Below, piece after piece: positions 53,523 through 62,415 of a stretch of 64,000 nucleotides of DNA. The stretch comes from an uncultured Bacteroidales bacterium (GTDB lineage: Bacteria > Bacteroidota > Bacteroidia > Bacteroidales > F082). The stretch is from the NCBI GenBank assembly GCA_947307415.1, contig CAMZJA010000005.1, positions 1 to 64,000 of the forward strand. Reading direction: 5' to 3'. Under the pieces are notes generated by a model. It did no database searches. It worked only from the letters and a program-made list of their open reading frames with translations, and had not been told where the DNA came from. Each line of letters starts with the position of its first letter. The stretch's first letter is position 1. Both the position numbers and the translations under genes were made by a program.

Positions 53523-54461
53523 TTATTTTATCTTGCTTATCAAATCCGGCAGCATTCTCACACAAGCCATCTCTCTCCATTTCTTCTTAGCTTCCATTCC
53601 TGGCATGCCGAAGTATGTAACGCCTGGCTCTGTATCCTTGTCAATAGCTGTGTAAGCCAAGATTGTAGTGCCTTCTGCAACAACAAGGTCTTTGTTGACT
53701 GCCGACATCGACCAGATCGAGACGTTGTCCTTCACTCTCGAAACGCCACCGATTGCGCAGTGTGCTCCGAGGAAGCAGTTCTTGCCGACCTTTGCGTCGT
53801 GACCCACCTGAACATGGTTATCAGTCTTGGTGCCTCTGCCTATGACAGTGTCGCTGGTGACTCCGATATCGATGGCACACAAAGCTCCGATTTCAACATC
53901 GTCCTCAATCACGACTCTGCCGCATGACTCGAACTTCACCTGACGGTCCTTGCCGCGATGCTGGAAGTAGCAAGCGTCAGCAGCAAGCACTGTACCACTG
54001 TTGATGATGACATTGTCACCAATGACAGTCCAGTTGTTGATTGTCACGTTGGCATGGATGATGCAGTTCTTACCGATTTTCACATGATCTGCCACAAAAG
54101 CACCCGGCTCAATGATTGTACCTTCACCGATCTCAGCCTTTGGGCTCACCATCGCTGTGGCAGGCTCAAATCTGCGATACGACAAGATAATCTTGTTGAA
54201 CGCGTCAAACGGACAATCGTGGACTATGAGAGTCTTTCCCTTCGGGCATTCCACATCGCCATTGTTGATAATGACGACTGTAGCGGCCGATTCGAGCACT
54301 CTCTGATAATATTTCGGATGATCGACGAAAGTGATGTCACCCGCCTCAACCTCATGAAGCTCGTTGAGCCCCGTGATGACTTGGTTCGGATCACCGATAA
54401 CCTTGGTGGCACCAATGAAATCAGCGATGCACTTTACCGTCGTTGCTGGTTCAATTCTCAT
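53523..54461 (-). CDS. LpxD-like UDP-3-O-acylglucosamine N-acyltransferase
   Basis: A 312-residue left-handed beta-helix protein. The first 100 residues form the LpxD-like uridine-binding part (ITGLNELHEVEAGDITFVDHPKY). The hexapeptide repeats then run from about residue 105, with KIGKNCIIHANVTI, NHVQVGHDAKVGKN and GGVSRVKDNV; the GHD His fits the catalytic base. Shorter than E. coli LpxD by about 30 residues. Many Bacteroidota carry two LpxD-type genes, one beside efp like this one, so it may be the second copy with a different acceptor. Start 1 base after efp. Confidence 0.82.
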   Translation of the reverse strand: MRIEPATTVKCIADFIGATKVIGDPNQVITGLNELHEVEAGDITFVDHPKYYQRVLESAATVVIINNGDVECPKGKTLIVHDCPFDAFNKIILSYRRFEPATAMVSPKAEIGEGTIIEPGAFVADHVKIGKNCIIHANVTINNWTVIGDNVIINSGTVLAADACYFQHRGKDRQVKFESCGRVVIEDDVEIGALCAIDIGVTSDTVIGRGTKTDNHVQVGHDAKVGKNCFLGAHCAIGGVSRVKDNVSIWSMSAVNKDLVVAEGTTILAYTAIDKDTEPGVTYFGMPGMEAKKKWREMACVRMLPDLISKIK

Positions 54462-54462
54462 A

Positions 54463-55029
54463 TTATTCTCTTACTCTTTCAGCGTACTCACCAGTACGTG
54501 TGTCAACTCTAATTTTATCGCCTGTGTTGATGAACAATGGCACTCTTACCTTTGCACCTGTCTCAACTGTAGCCTCTTTCATTGCGTTTGTTGCTGTGTT
54601 GCCCTTCTCGCCTGGCTCTGTGTAAGTGACCTCGAGAACAGTCTTCACTGGAAGTTCAGCAAACAACACTGTGTCGGTTGATGTGTCGAAAATAACATCG
54701 CAAACATCGCTTTCCTTAAGGAAATCAACACCCGTAATAAGATCTTTCATAAGAGGGATCTGCTCGTAGTCTTCCTGATTCATGAAAATGTAATCATCAC
54801 CTTCTTTGTAAAGATACTGATACTGACGATGCTCAACGCGAACGTCTTCAAGTTTTTCACCGATATCGAAACGGCGCTCCAATGTACGGCCGTCAACTAC
54901 GCTCTTCAGTTTGATACGCATGATAGTGTTACCTTTGCCTGGTTTCACATGCTGGAAATCAACGCAAAAATAAAGTTTACCATCCATTCTGATGCAGCTT
55001 CCAATCTTAATGTCTTGTGAGTTAATCAT
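54463..55029 (-). CDS. efp: elongation factor P
   Basis: A 188-residue EF-P. Three beta-barrel domains are recognisable; the loop that reaches the peptidyl-transferase centre reads VKPGKGNT, with Lys32 at the tip where E. coli has the modified Lys34. TEPGEKGNTATN and KVRVPLFINTGDKIRVDTRTG are the C-terminal signature. Known role: helps ribosomes through polyproline stretches. No gene for the lysine-modifying enzymes (EpmA/B) or EarP is in the window, so the modification state is open. Coupled to the lpxD-like gene. Confidence 0.96.
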   Translation of the reverse strand: MINSQDIKIGSCIRMDGKLYFCVDFQHVKPGKGNTIMRIKLKSVVDGRTLERRFDIGEKLEDVRVEHRQYQYLYKEGDDYIFMNQEDYEQIPLMKDLITGVDFLKESDVCDVIFDTSTDTVLFAELPVKTVLEVTYTEPGEKGNTATNAMKEATVETGAKVRVPLFINTGDKIRVDTRTGEYAERVRE

Positions 55030-55107
55030 ATTACGAATTTTTATTAAGTTACTGAATTTGAATAATTTACATCATTTTCAAGCTAAATTTCAGCTCAAAA
55101 GTCGGTG

Positions 55108-55140
55108 CAAAGATACAAAATATTTTTTATATTATAACAA
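55108..55140 (-). promoter_or_regulatory. efp: candidate promoter of efp
   Basis: Minus strand: TTG (55138-55140), 22 bases, TATCTTTG (55108-55115). The spacing is a little long. The site reaches into the 3' end of the DUF721 gene and lies 79 bases before the efp start. Confidence 0.45.
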
Positions 55141-55420
55141 TATCCTTTAAAATTTCCTTCTCAACCCTCGAATTGAGTTTTTTCAACAACATCGACTTGG
55201 CAAAAAGCAGCTCGTTTTTCAACGAGTCAGCATCAACTTTCACGTAAAAAACACCGTTTCTGATGCTGGTTTTCAAAGTGTGCGCCGCAATGAAATCACC
55301 GACCACGACTTTCCACGAGTCAAGAATCCGTTGCTCGTCTAAAGCGTTATCTCTCTGATTCTCATGATAAAACGCCTTTATCATATCACCCAATGTCGTC
55401 AAATTCGGATCACTCATCAA
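55127..55420 (-). CDS. DUF721 domain protein (DciA-like)
   Basis: A 97-residue protein. The family pattern is visible as LGDMIKAFYHENQ, ILDSWKVVVGDFIAAHT and GVFYVKVDADSLKNELLFAKSML. DUF721 is related to DciA, which loads the replicative helicase DnaB; the short Bacteroidota form lacks the C-terminal extension. Its start lies 11 bases inside the end of recF, an arrangement kept in many Bacteroidota, which points to a link with replication or repair. Confidence 0.85.
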   Translation of the reverse strand: MMSDPNLTTLGDMIKAFYHENQRDNALDEQRILDSWKVVVGDFIAAHTLKTSIRNGVFYVKVDADSLKNELLFAKSMLLKKLNSRVEKEILKDIVII

Positions 55421-56519
55421 TCTTAACCCTTCCTTGTTCTACCTCAAAAATTTTATGGTTTCCCTCAATGTTATCCAAAAGATACTGAACCCTTTGTCGT
55501 TGAGTATCAGTGATAAACACCTGTCCGAAATAGTCATTTCCAACCAATTTCACCAACTGCGCCACCCTGTTGTCATCCAACTTATCAAAAATATCATCCA
55601 AAAGCAAAATAGGTTTAAAACCTATCTTCTGATAGTTGAAATCGAACTGCGCCAACTTGATGGCTACCACAAACGACTTCTGCTGCCCTTGCGAACCAAA
55701 CTTCTTAACCTGATGATTATCAATTAAAAACACCAAGTCATCCTTGTGAATTCCTACGTTGGTATACGACGAATATCTGTCCTTCTCCTGACTTTCCTGC
55801 AGCAGCTGCTCCATCGGCTTCTCATGCAAAGCGCTCTCGTAAACAATATCAACTTTTTCAGAAGTACCCGAAACAATATCGTAATATCTCTGGAAAATAG
55901 GCATAAAATCTTTCAGAAACGCCTTTCTCTTCTCGAAAATCGGCGTCGCGTAACGCACCAGCTGCTCATCCCAAAGACTCAGCAGGTTGGCGTCGAAAAA
56001 CCTGTTCTCCCAAAACTGCTTCAGCTGGGTGTTTCTCTGCGTCAAAACCTTATTATATTGCAGCAAATCACCGAGATACACCGAGTCGAACTGCGCAATG
56101 ACTCCATCAATGAACTTCCTTCGCAAATCGCTGCCGTCGTTGATCAAATCCCTGTCGTAAGGCGAAATCATCACCAACGGAATTTTCCCGATGTGATCAG
56201 CCAAGCGCTCATACTCTTTTTTGTTGCATTTAAACGATTTCTTGGCATTCTCCTTCTGTACACACGAAATCGTCTGACTCTCATCGTTATCGGTCACAAA
56301 ATCGCCGTGAACAGCGAAGAAATCCTCGCCATGACGTATGTTTTGCTTGTCGGTGGTCGTGAAATAGCTCTTGCAGAACGCAAGGTAATAAATCGCATCG
56401 AGAATATTGGTCTTCCCAGCTCCATTAAGTCCCACGAAGCAGTTGATTTTCTCCGAAAACCGCAAATCGGCCGACTCGCAGTTCTTGAAATTCGTCAACT
56501 TTAACTCCTTGAGAAACAT
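55410..56519 (-). CDS. recF: DNA replication and repair protein RecF
   Basis: A 369-residue SMC-like ATPase. Walker A is GLNGAGKTNILDAIYYLAF, the signature motif is KFGSQGQQKSFVVA and Walker B ILLLDDIFDKLDDNR. The N-terminus LKELKLTNFKNCESADLRF is typical. Role: loads RecA on gapped DNA with RecO and RecR. Length is close to the usual 360-370. It begins where porQ ends (no gap) and overlaps the DUF721 gene by 11 bases, so the three genes likely share one transcript. Confidence 0.96.
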   Translation of the reverse strand: MFLKELKLTNFKNCESADLRFSEKINCFVGLNGAGKTNILDAIYYLAFCKSYFTTTDKQNIRHGEDFFAVHGDFVTDNDESQTISCVQKENAKKSFKCNKKEYERLADHIGKIPLVMISPYDRDLINDGSDLRRKFIDGVIAQFDSVYLGDLLQYNKVLTQRNTQLKQFWENRFFDANLLSLWDEQLVRYATPIFEKRKAFLKDFMPIFQRYYDIVSGTSEKVDIVYESALHEKPMEQLLQESQEKDRYSSYTNVGIHKDDLVFLIDNHQVKKFGSQGQQKSFVVAIKLAQFDFNYQKIGFKPILLLDDIFDKLDDNRVAQLVKLVGNDYFGQVFITDTQRQRVQYLLDNIEGNHKIFEVEQGRVKIDE

Positions 56520-57575
56520 TTAATTAGCTTTTTTAACAAAACGATTTAAATTCGTGGAAATGGTGATGTAATTCGGCGAACCGTAAACGTGCATCTCTGA
56601 ACGCGAATAGTTGATGCTGAACTTCCAGATGTTCACGCCCACACCATACGAGAAGCCGCAGAGTCCTTTCTTTGTCGGCGTTTTCAGATTCTGCCGCATG
56701 CCGTAGTTATAAGCCGCCCGAAGCACCAGATTCTTGCCTATGTACAACTCACCGCCAAACACAATGTGACGCATCATATTGTCAGCAAACTTGGCGCCTT
56801 TAGTCTTTTCTTTCTTCGTGCCTGTTATCGGGTCGACATTGCCCTCCAAATCCAACGGATCGTCGTAACTCAAATCCCATTTCTGGATGTTTTCATAAAC
56901 CACGCTAAACAAAAATGGCACGTGCTCAAGCTTTTTCGAGACGCCAGCCGAAAGTCTGAACGGAAGCTTATTTCTGTCGCCCTCGAAGTTGGAATATAGC
57001 TCGTAACCTGCATTTCGTGCCGTGAGCGACAGCATCCAGCCGTCATCAGTGCGGTAATGAGCGGCCACGTCAACAGCGATGGCAAAAGTCTTGAAACGCT
57101 CATATTGTATGCCCGCAAACTTCACGTTGGCGCCAATGCTCCAGTGCGGAGTGAGCTGCCTGCCCCATCCGATCATGATATTGAAATCGGAAGGCGAAAA
57201 CGTGCCGCCATCAGCATTCCCTTGCTCATCGGCATATTTCATCTTGCCATAGCTATGATACATCACAGTGCCGGTAAAAGTGCCCAAATTCTTGAAACTG
57301 TAGCCATATTGAGCCATCGCATGACTGATGTCGGCGTAATAATTGACGTAAGAAAGCACAATATCATTGTGCATGTCCTTGTTAATCAAGGCGGGGTTGT
57401 AAATTCCAAGCTGAATGTCAGAGTCGTAAATCGACAAGTCGGTGTTGCCCAACGCAGCCACCCTGGCCGAACTCGTCATGTCAAGAAAACCATATGCGCC
57501 ATTCGACGTTTGTCCCTGACTATCAACAACAAACATCAACATAATGACAATCGATATAATTCTCTTTATATTCAT
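56520..57575 (-). CDS. porQ: type IX secretion system protein PorQ
   Basis: A 351-residue outer-membrane protein with a signal peptide (ending DSQGQ). The family opening YGFLDMTSSARVAALGNTD, then IQLGIYNPALIN, is typical of PorQ, followed by alternating beta-strands such as VMYHSYGKMKYADEQG. PorQ is needed with PorU, PorV and PorZ for anchoring T9SS cargo to the cell surface. It ends directly at the recF start and follows nusB by 116 bases, with a palindromic repeat between. The other secretion parts are outside this window. Confidence 0.88.
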   Translation of the reverse strand: MNIKRIISIVIMLMFVVDSQGQTSNGAYGFLDMTSSARVAALGNTDLSIYDSDIQLGIYNPALINKDMHNDIVLSYVNYYADISHAMAQYGYSFKNLGTFTGTVMYHSYGKMKYADEQGNADGGTFSPSDFNIMIGWGRQLTPHWSIGANVKFAGIQYERFKTFAIAVDVAAHYRTDDGWMLSLTARNAGYELYSNFEGDRNKLPFRLSAGVSKKLEHVPFLFSVVYENIQKWDLSYDDPLDLEGNVDPITGTKKEKTKGAKFADNMMRHIVFGGELYIGKNLVLRAAYNYGMRQNLKTPTKKGLCGFSYGVGVNIWKFSINYSRSEMHVYGSPNYITISTNLNRFVKKAN

Positions 57576-57587
57576 ATTCTTTAATTC

Positions 57588-57680
57588 GTCATTTCGACTG
57601 AAGCGAAGCGTAATGGAGAAATCTCCAAAATCATGTAATGTTATGAGATTTCTCGACTCCCTCCGGTCACTCGAAATGAC
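57588..57680. repeat. palindromic repeat, copy E
   Basis: Full copy: left GTCATTTCGACTGAAGCGAA, inner pair GAGAAATCTCC and GAGATTTCTCGA, right end CACTCGAAATGAC (to 57680). It separates nusB and porQ. Confidence 0.8.
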
Positions 57681-57691
57681 GTTGAGGGTTT

Positions 57692-58651
57692 CTACTTCTC
57701 GAGAAGTCCCAGTCCTTTTTTATTTATCGCTCCGCTTTCCGTCATCTTCTTCGCCAACTTGTCAAGGATTCCGTTGACGAAAATTCTACTCTTAGGAGTG
57801 CTGAAATACTTCGAAATCTCTATGTATTCATTCATAGTCACCTTCACTGGAATGGCTGAGAAGCACACGAATTCGGTGAGAGCCATCTTCAGTATTATCA
57901 TGTCCATCAAGCAGATACGCTCTTTCTCCCAGTTGTTGGTATTGTCGCCGATAAGCTTGCCAAACTCCTCATCGTGATTGATTGTCTCACGGAACAAATC
58001 CTGGATAAACTTCTCGTCGGCATTGGCCTCAGCGGTATCAGCCTTGTAAATAGAAGGAAGCATGGTGTCGACATCAAATTTCTTCATCTCAGTAAAGAAA
58101 TTGATGAGCATTGAGCTAACTAAATGATAATCATCGCAGAAATAGATACTCTTGTCTTCGTAGAAGTCCTGCAGCACATCCAAATCGGCGAAATAATTGG
58201 TGATCATCGTGATGATGAACTTCTTGTCGGATGTGAAATTATCGGTCTTGTCGGCCATATATTTCTTGTATTCCGGCGTCTCACGCATCTTGTCGTAGTA
58301 GTTTTTCACCACATCCTGATGATCGGCCCAATTTATCTTCAAAGCACTCTCCTGCTTGCGGAAATCCTTGTTGTTTTCAATCAGATTGAGCAGACGGTTG
58401 TCGACATATCTCGTATTCGGATGCAAATCCTCATACTTCGGAATGTATTTGTGCTTGTTTTCAGTGATTTTATTTTCCGCGAAGCGTTTCGTTTCAACAA
58501 GAAACGACAGCTGCCAAATAAACAGCTCGTGCAATTTGTCGATACTCTCAAGCAAATGCTTAATACCGCTTGCGATGTTGGTCTCACCCGACTCTATATA
58601 GGCATAGAGCGCTTGTAACACTTTAATTCTCAAAAACCTTCTATTCAACAT
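57692..58651 (-). CDS. nusB: transcription antitermination factor NusB, long Bacteroidota form
   Basis: A 319-residue protein. The C-terminal part is the NusB fold: DLFRETINHDEEF, ICLMDMIILKMALTEFV, VTMNEYIEISKYFSTPKSRIFVNGILDKL. The first residues MLNRRFLRIKVLQALYAY are the RNA-facing opening helix. In between is an insertion of about 150 residues that doubles the E. coli size; long NusB is usual in this phylum. Role: rRNA antitermination with NusE. A TATTTTTG at 58683-58690 may be its -7 element. In many Bacteroidales nusB precedes yajC; here they are over 30 kb apart. Confidence 0.92.
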   Translation of the reverse strand: MLNRRFLRIKVLQALYAYIESGETNIASGIKHLLESIDKLHELFIWQLSFLVETKRFAENKITENKHKYIPKYEDLHPNTRYVDNRLLNLIENNKDFRKQESALKINWADHQDVVKNYYDKMRETPEYKKYMADKTDNFTSDKKFIITMITNYFADLDVLQDFYEDKSIYFCDDYHLVSSMLINFFTEMKKFDVDTMLPSIYKADTAEANADEKFIQDLFRETINHDEEFGKLIGDNTNNWEKERICLMDMIILKMALTEFVCFSAIPVKVTMNEYIEISKYFSTPKSRIFVNGILDKLAKKMTESGAINKKGLGLLEK

Positions 58652-58696
58652 GACTTTAAATTATAAAATGAATTCCAATTTGCAAAAATACAAAAA

Positions 58697-60658
58697 TTAA
58701 CGTTTCATCAACATCCTGAACAAGATATTAAAATCTTTCAAAACCGTGTAATCACGGGCATACATCACATTAAGCTGCGCCAAGGCCTCATCGTCCAATT
58801 CGTCAACCACTATTGAAGCCGGGTTGTAAATTCCTTTCTTTATCTTTGGAAGTCGTTGACCGTCAATGTTTTCCGTCGGACAATAGCCCACCCACGAATA
58901 ACCTCCGAACAACACTCTGAAGCAGTCGCCAAAAAATTTGAAAGGGTTTTTCACAAACCAAGCCATAAATATCCAGAAAACAATGCCCGAGAACGATGTC
59001 GAGAAGTCGAAAAGACGTTTCTTTCTGCGGTTAGGAACCGTGTTAATTGTACGAATATCAACAGTATAGAGGTCGCCGCGGGTGTTTATCGAGTTACTTC
59101 CGATAATCGACAAAGTGTCGACCGGCGCGATTTTATAATCAAGATCCGAAGCATGCCACTCCACCATCTTATCGATAATTGCCTGATGCGTGATGTCTTT
59201 CGAACAGAAAATTATCTCAGTAATCTTGTAAATGCCGATGATGTCGGGCACCTGTGCAAGGTTGCCAAGGTAATTTTCAGGCACCTCATAACCATTTGTC
59301 GGAGCCACCAAACCGATGAAATCAGGCTTGATCGACGTGCTCTTCAAAAGCTGCTCCACACGGTTGGTCTCATCCTGATTTCCAATAACTAAAAAGCGTT
59401 TTTTTGCATTTCTACCATATTGAAAATCAGAAAGTTTAAGCAAGTAACCTAAAGTTCTACTTAAAGTCATCTGAAGTTCCATCCAGATGGTTCCCAAAAG
59501 GATCAACGCCCTCGAAAAACGCAGACTCGTCGGCAACAAAGCATACAGCACAAGGATGAACACGCTGCCGACCATCACGCCACCTGCCGCCGTCGAAATA
59601 CGGTATGGCTTATCATAGCCCCCGGTGAAATACGAGGCCGTGAGCCAAATCAACATGTAAATCGGCAAAATGATAGTAAACAGAGGCGTTATCGGATAGG
59701 AGCCCACACCATTGTAAATAGTGAAATGCCCCCAGAAATAGCTTATCGTGGCCAGACCGACATAACCGAGCACCGCATCGGTGAATGGCATGTAAATCTT
59801 ACCGAAAAACTGCGACAGCAACGCCAGGAATGCCCTGAAATATATGGCAAAGTTGATGACAAACGAAAACAGGCGCGCACGGTTCTTCGCGAAGTGTTTC
59901 TTGGCAAAAATCTCCATAGCCTTGTAGAAAACCAGCACGTAGTTGACCGTTGTTTTCTTGGTACTCTCCCCTTTATAATGGATGATGCGCGTCTCCGGGA
60001 AATAATAGTTCTTATACCCCGCCAAAGTGATGCGGTATGACAGGTCGATATCCTCGCCGTACATAAAGAACGTCTCGTCGAGAAGCCCACATTTATCAAG
60101 GGTTTCGCGACGCATAAGCATATATGCTCCAGCCAGAATATCAACAGGATTCACCTCATCGTCAGGCAGATAGCCGAGATGATATTTCGAAAATCGTCTT
60201 GAATGCGGAAACAGCTTCGAAAGCCCGAAAATTTTATAGAAAGCCGTCATCGGAGTCGGCAAACCGCGCTTCGATTCCGGCAAAAACTGACCTTTTCCGT
60301 CGACCATCTTCACGCCGAGACCGCCTGCATCAGGATGCGAGTCCATGAAAGTCAAGCACTTACTGAAAGTATCGTCCTCAACAACTGTGTCAGGATTCAA
60401 CAACAGCACATACTCCCCTGTCGAGATCCTAATAGCTTGATTATTAGCCTTCGCAAAGCCGACATTGTCTTTATTTGCTATGACTTTCACCTCAGGAAAC
60501 TTCGCCGCAAGCATCTTCAGCGAGCCGTCAACAGAGTTGTTGTCAACAACAAACACCTCACCCTCAATGCCTTGCATCGCGCGACGCACAGAATACAGGC
60601 ACTGCTCAAGAAAATGTTCAACGTTATAATTTACTATGACAACCGAAAGTTTCATCAT
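58697..60658 (-). CDS. GT2 glycosyltransferase fused to a shortened sugar-transferase (WbaP-like) module
   Basis: A protein of about 653 residues. I took the ATG at 60655 or 60658 (MKLSVVIVNYN); an in-frame codon at 60685 adds only unconserved residues. Residues 1-260 are GT2: VVDNNSVDGS, LLLNPDT (the DxD-equivalent) and GEDIDLSYR. Four membrane segments follow, then a Rossmann-like part (KKRFLVIGNQDETNR), as in polyprenyl-phosphate sugar-phosphate transferases. The last 110 residues begin KRLFDFSTSF like the bacterial sugar-transferase catalytic domain, but the section with the KFRSM-type and Asp-Glu motifs is missing, going straight to GYCPTENIDG. The phosphotransferase activity is therefore doubtful; GT2 looks intact. 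It acts in surface glycan synthesis. Confidence 0.82.
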   Translation of the reverse strand: MMKLSVVIVNYNVEHFLEQCLYSVRRAMQGIEGEVFVVDNNSVDGSLKMLAAKFPEVKVIANKDNVGFAKANNQAIRISTGEYVLLLNPDTVVEDDTFSKCLTFMDSHPDAGGLGVKMVDGKGQFLPESKRGLPTPMTAFYKIFGLSKLFPHSRRFSKYHLGYLPDDEVNPVDILAGAYMLMRRETLDKCGLLDETFFMYGEDIDLSYRITLAGYKNYYFPETRIIHYKGESTKKTTVNYVLVFYKAMEIFAKKHFAKNRARLFSFVINFAIYFRAFLALLSQFFGKIYMPFTDAVLGYVGLATISYFWGHFTIYNGVGSYPITPLFTIILPIYMLIWLTASYFTGGYDKPYRISTAAGGVMVGSVFILVLYALLPTSLRFSRALILLGTIWMELQMTLSRTLGYLLKLSDFQYGRNAKKRFLVIGNQDETNRVEQLLKSTSIKPDFIGLVAPTNGYEVPENYLGNLAQVPDIIGIYKITEIIFCSKDITHQAIIDKMVEWHASDLDYKIAPVDTLSIIGSNSINTRGDLYTVDIRTINTVPNRRKKRLFDFSTSFSGIVFWIFMAWFVKNPFKFFGDCFRVLFGGYSWVGYCPTENIDGQRLPKIKKGIYNPASIVVDELDDEALAQLNVMYARDYTVLKDFNILFRMLMKR

Positions 60659-60748
60659 ATCTGTTAAAACGGCAAAGATACACAAAATATTATTGCGATG
60701 ATTTTTTATTTTGTAAAATAAATTAGTTATTTTTGCGCTTTAATTGCA

Positions 60749-62401
60749 ATGGAAAAATTGGAAAGACAGATTCGGTTTGGAGTTATGGTCGATGGCGACA
60801 CCGTCGAGCGATGGCAGTATGACACCATTAAACTGTTGATTGACAATGGAATAGAACTGTCTTTAATCATCAAAAACGGTGATAATTCAAAGCCATATAA
60901 GTCGTTTGCCGACAAGGCTCTGCATTACCCCTATCGACAGATTTTATTCAGAATCTGGCACCGTTATTTTTTCAAACCAGCTGCAAAACAACGTGTTTCA
61001 TTCAACGAAGGTTTGTCATTCCAACCGAGCGAAACGAGCGGAGGAACCCCCTCAACGATCACTGTAATGCCACTCTACAAAGGCATTTCAATGTATTTCA
61101 AAGACGAAGACATTGAAAAAATCAAATCACTTGATCTCGATTTCATCCTGCGTTTCGGATTCGACATCATCCGTGGCGACATCCTGACGAGCGCGAAATA
61201 TGGCATTTGGTCGTATCATCATGACGATGAACGAGTTGTGCGTGGCGGCCCTCCCGGATTCTGGGAGTTTATACGCAAAATCACGAAAAACGGCGTCATT
61301 CTGCAACAGCTAACCGATGAATTAGATAAAGGATTGATAATCAAGAGATTACAATTCGACACAACATTACATTCATATAAATTCCATCTTAACAGGATTT
61401 ATCAGGAATCTGTATTTTTGCCGCTGCAAGCTTGTAAAGAATTGATTATCAACGGAAAACTCGAACCGGAATTATCGAAATCGAAGGCGCCGATACTGCA
61501 TCCGCCTAAGAATTTCATGATGTTGTGGTATTTCTGGCTTTGCATCTGGCGCAAAATCGTGTTCCATTTCAACTATTTCTTCCGTCAGGAGGATTGGAAC
61601 GTGGGATATTATTACAACGATAACTCCCATGACATTCATTGGCTTAAATCGCCGAAATCCGATTATTTTGCTGATCCTTTCGTGATTTCGAACGACAAAG
61701 ACACTTACCTGTTTTTCGAATGGTTCTCCAACAAAAACGGCAAGGCCGACATCGCTATAGCGAAAAAATCAGAAAATTTCGAAAAGTATCATAAGATTTC
61801 TGATTTCCAAGAACATCGCTCATATCCTTATGTATTTGATTATCAAGGAGAAATATATTGTATTCCAGAAGCAAATCAAACAAATAAAATATCATTGTAC
61901 AAATTTGAGAATGATAAATTAATATTCGATTGTGATTTGTTAAACGGATGTTTCGTCGATTCAACAATATTGATCCGCGACAACAAATTCTACTTGTTCA
62001 CAACACCGCAAAAACAATCGCACACCCATTTATTAATATTCGTCGCCGACGACTTGCGCGGACCTTACCGACCGCATTTCAACAACCCTGTGAAGGTCGA
62101 CTGCAGCAACTCGCGCATGGCCGGAAAAATACAAATAATTAATGAAATTTTAATCCGCCCGGCGCAAAACAGCACACGTCATTATGGTGAAAGTATTACT
62201 TTAAATAAGATAATTCAATTATCTGAATATCAATATATTGAAGAAACAATAAAAGAGATAAAACCAGACCCAAACTGGGCGTACAACAAAGGCACACACA
62301 CCATCAACAGCGATGGCGAGATCACCGTGTTCGATGCCAAAAAATTCACATTCACTTGGAGAGGATTTGTTCAACAAGTCCGCCAAAAACTGCACAACTG
62401 A
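60749..62401 (+). CDS. formyltransferase-like domain fused to a C-terminal beta-propeller-like domain
   Basis: A 550-residue protein without signal peptide. Residues 1-230 look like the formyltransferase fold: LDLDFILRFGFDIIRGDIL and YGIWSYHHDDERVVRGGPPGFW, where methionyl-tRNA formyltransferase has its active-site Asn/His/Asp region. From about residue 284 a five-bladed propeller-type part starts: WLKSPKSDYFADPFVISND, FFEWFSNKNGKADIA and HRSYPYVF, reminiscent of the N-terminal domain named for glucosamine inositolphosphorylceramide transferase. It probably modifies or transfers an amino sugar during surface glycan synthesis, given the GT2 gene (divergent) and flippase (downstream, 14 bases). 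Residues 89-100 appear to come from a repeat insertion. Confidence 0.72.
   Translation: MEKLERQIRFGVMVDGDTVERWQYDTIKLLIDNGIELSLIIKNGDNSKPYKSFADKALHYPYRQILFRIWHRYFFKPAAKQRVSFNEGLSFQPSETSGGTPSTITVMPLYKGISMYFKDEDIEKIKSLDLDFILRFGFDIIRGDILTSAKYGIWSYHHDDERVVRGGPPGFWEFIRKITKNGVILQQLTDELDKGLIIKRLQFDTTLHSYKFHLNRIYQESVFLPLQACKELIINGKLEPELSKSKAPILHPPKNFMMLWYFWLCIWRKIVFHFNYFFRQEDWNVGYYYNDNSHDIHWLKSPKSDYFADPFVISNDKDTYLFFEWFSNKNGKADIAIAKKSENFEKYHKISDFQEHRSYPYVFDYQGEIYCIPEANQTNKISLYKFENDKLIFDCDLLNGCFVDSTILIRDNKFYLFTTPQKQSHTHLLIFVADDLRGPYRPHFNNPVKVDCSNSRMAGKIQIINEILIRPAQNSTRHYGESITLNKIIQLSEYQYIEETIKEIKPDPNWAYNKGTHTINSDGEITVFDAKKFTFTWRGFVQQVRQKLHN
61015..61048 (+). repeat. diverged palindromic repeat copy inside a coding sequence
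   Basis: GTCATTCCAACCGAGCGAAA, then CGAGCGGAGGAACC, aligns without gaps to the left half of copy B (24086): 26 of 34 bases agree by my count. In frame it encodes about 12 residues (SFQPSETSGGTP) of the formyltransferase-like protein. Confidence 0.55.
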
Positions 62402-62415
62402 ATAACTGACTAACT

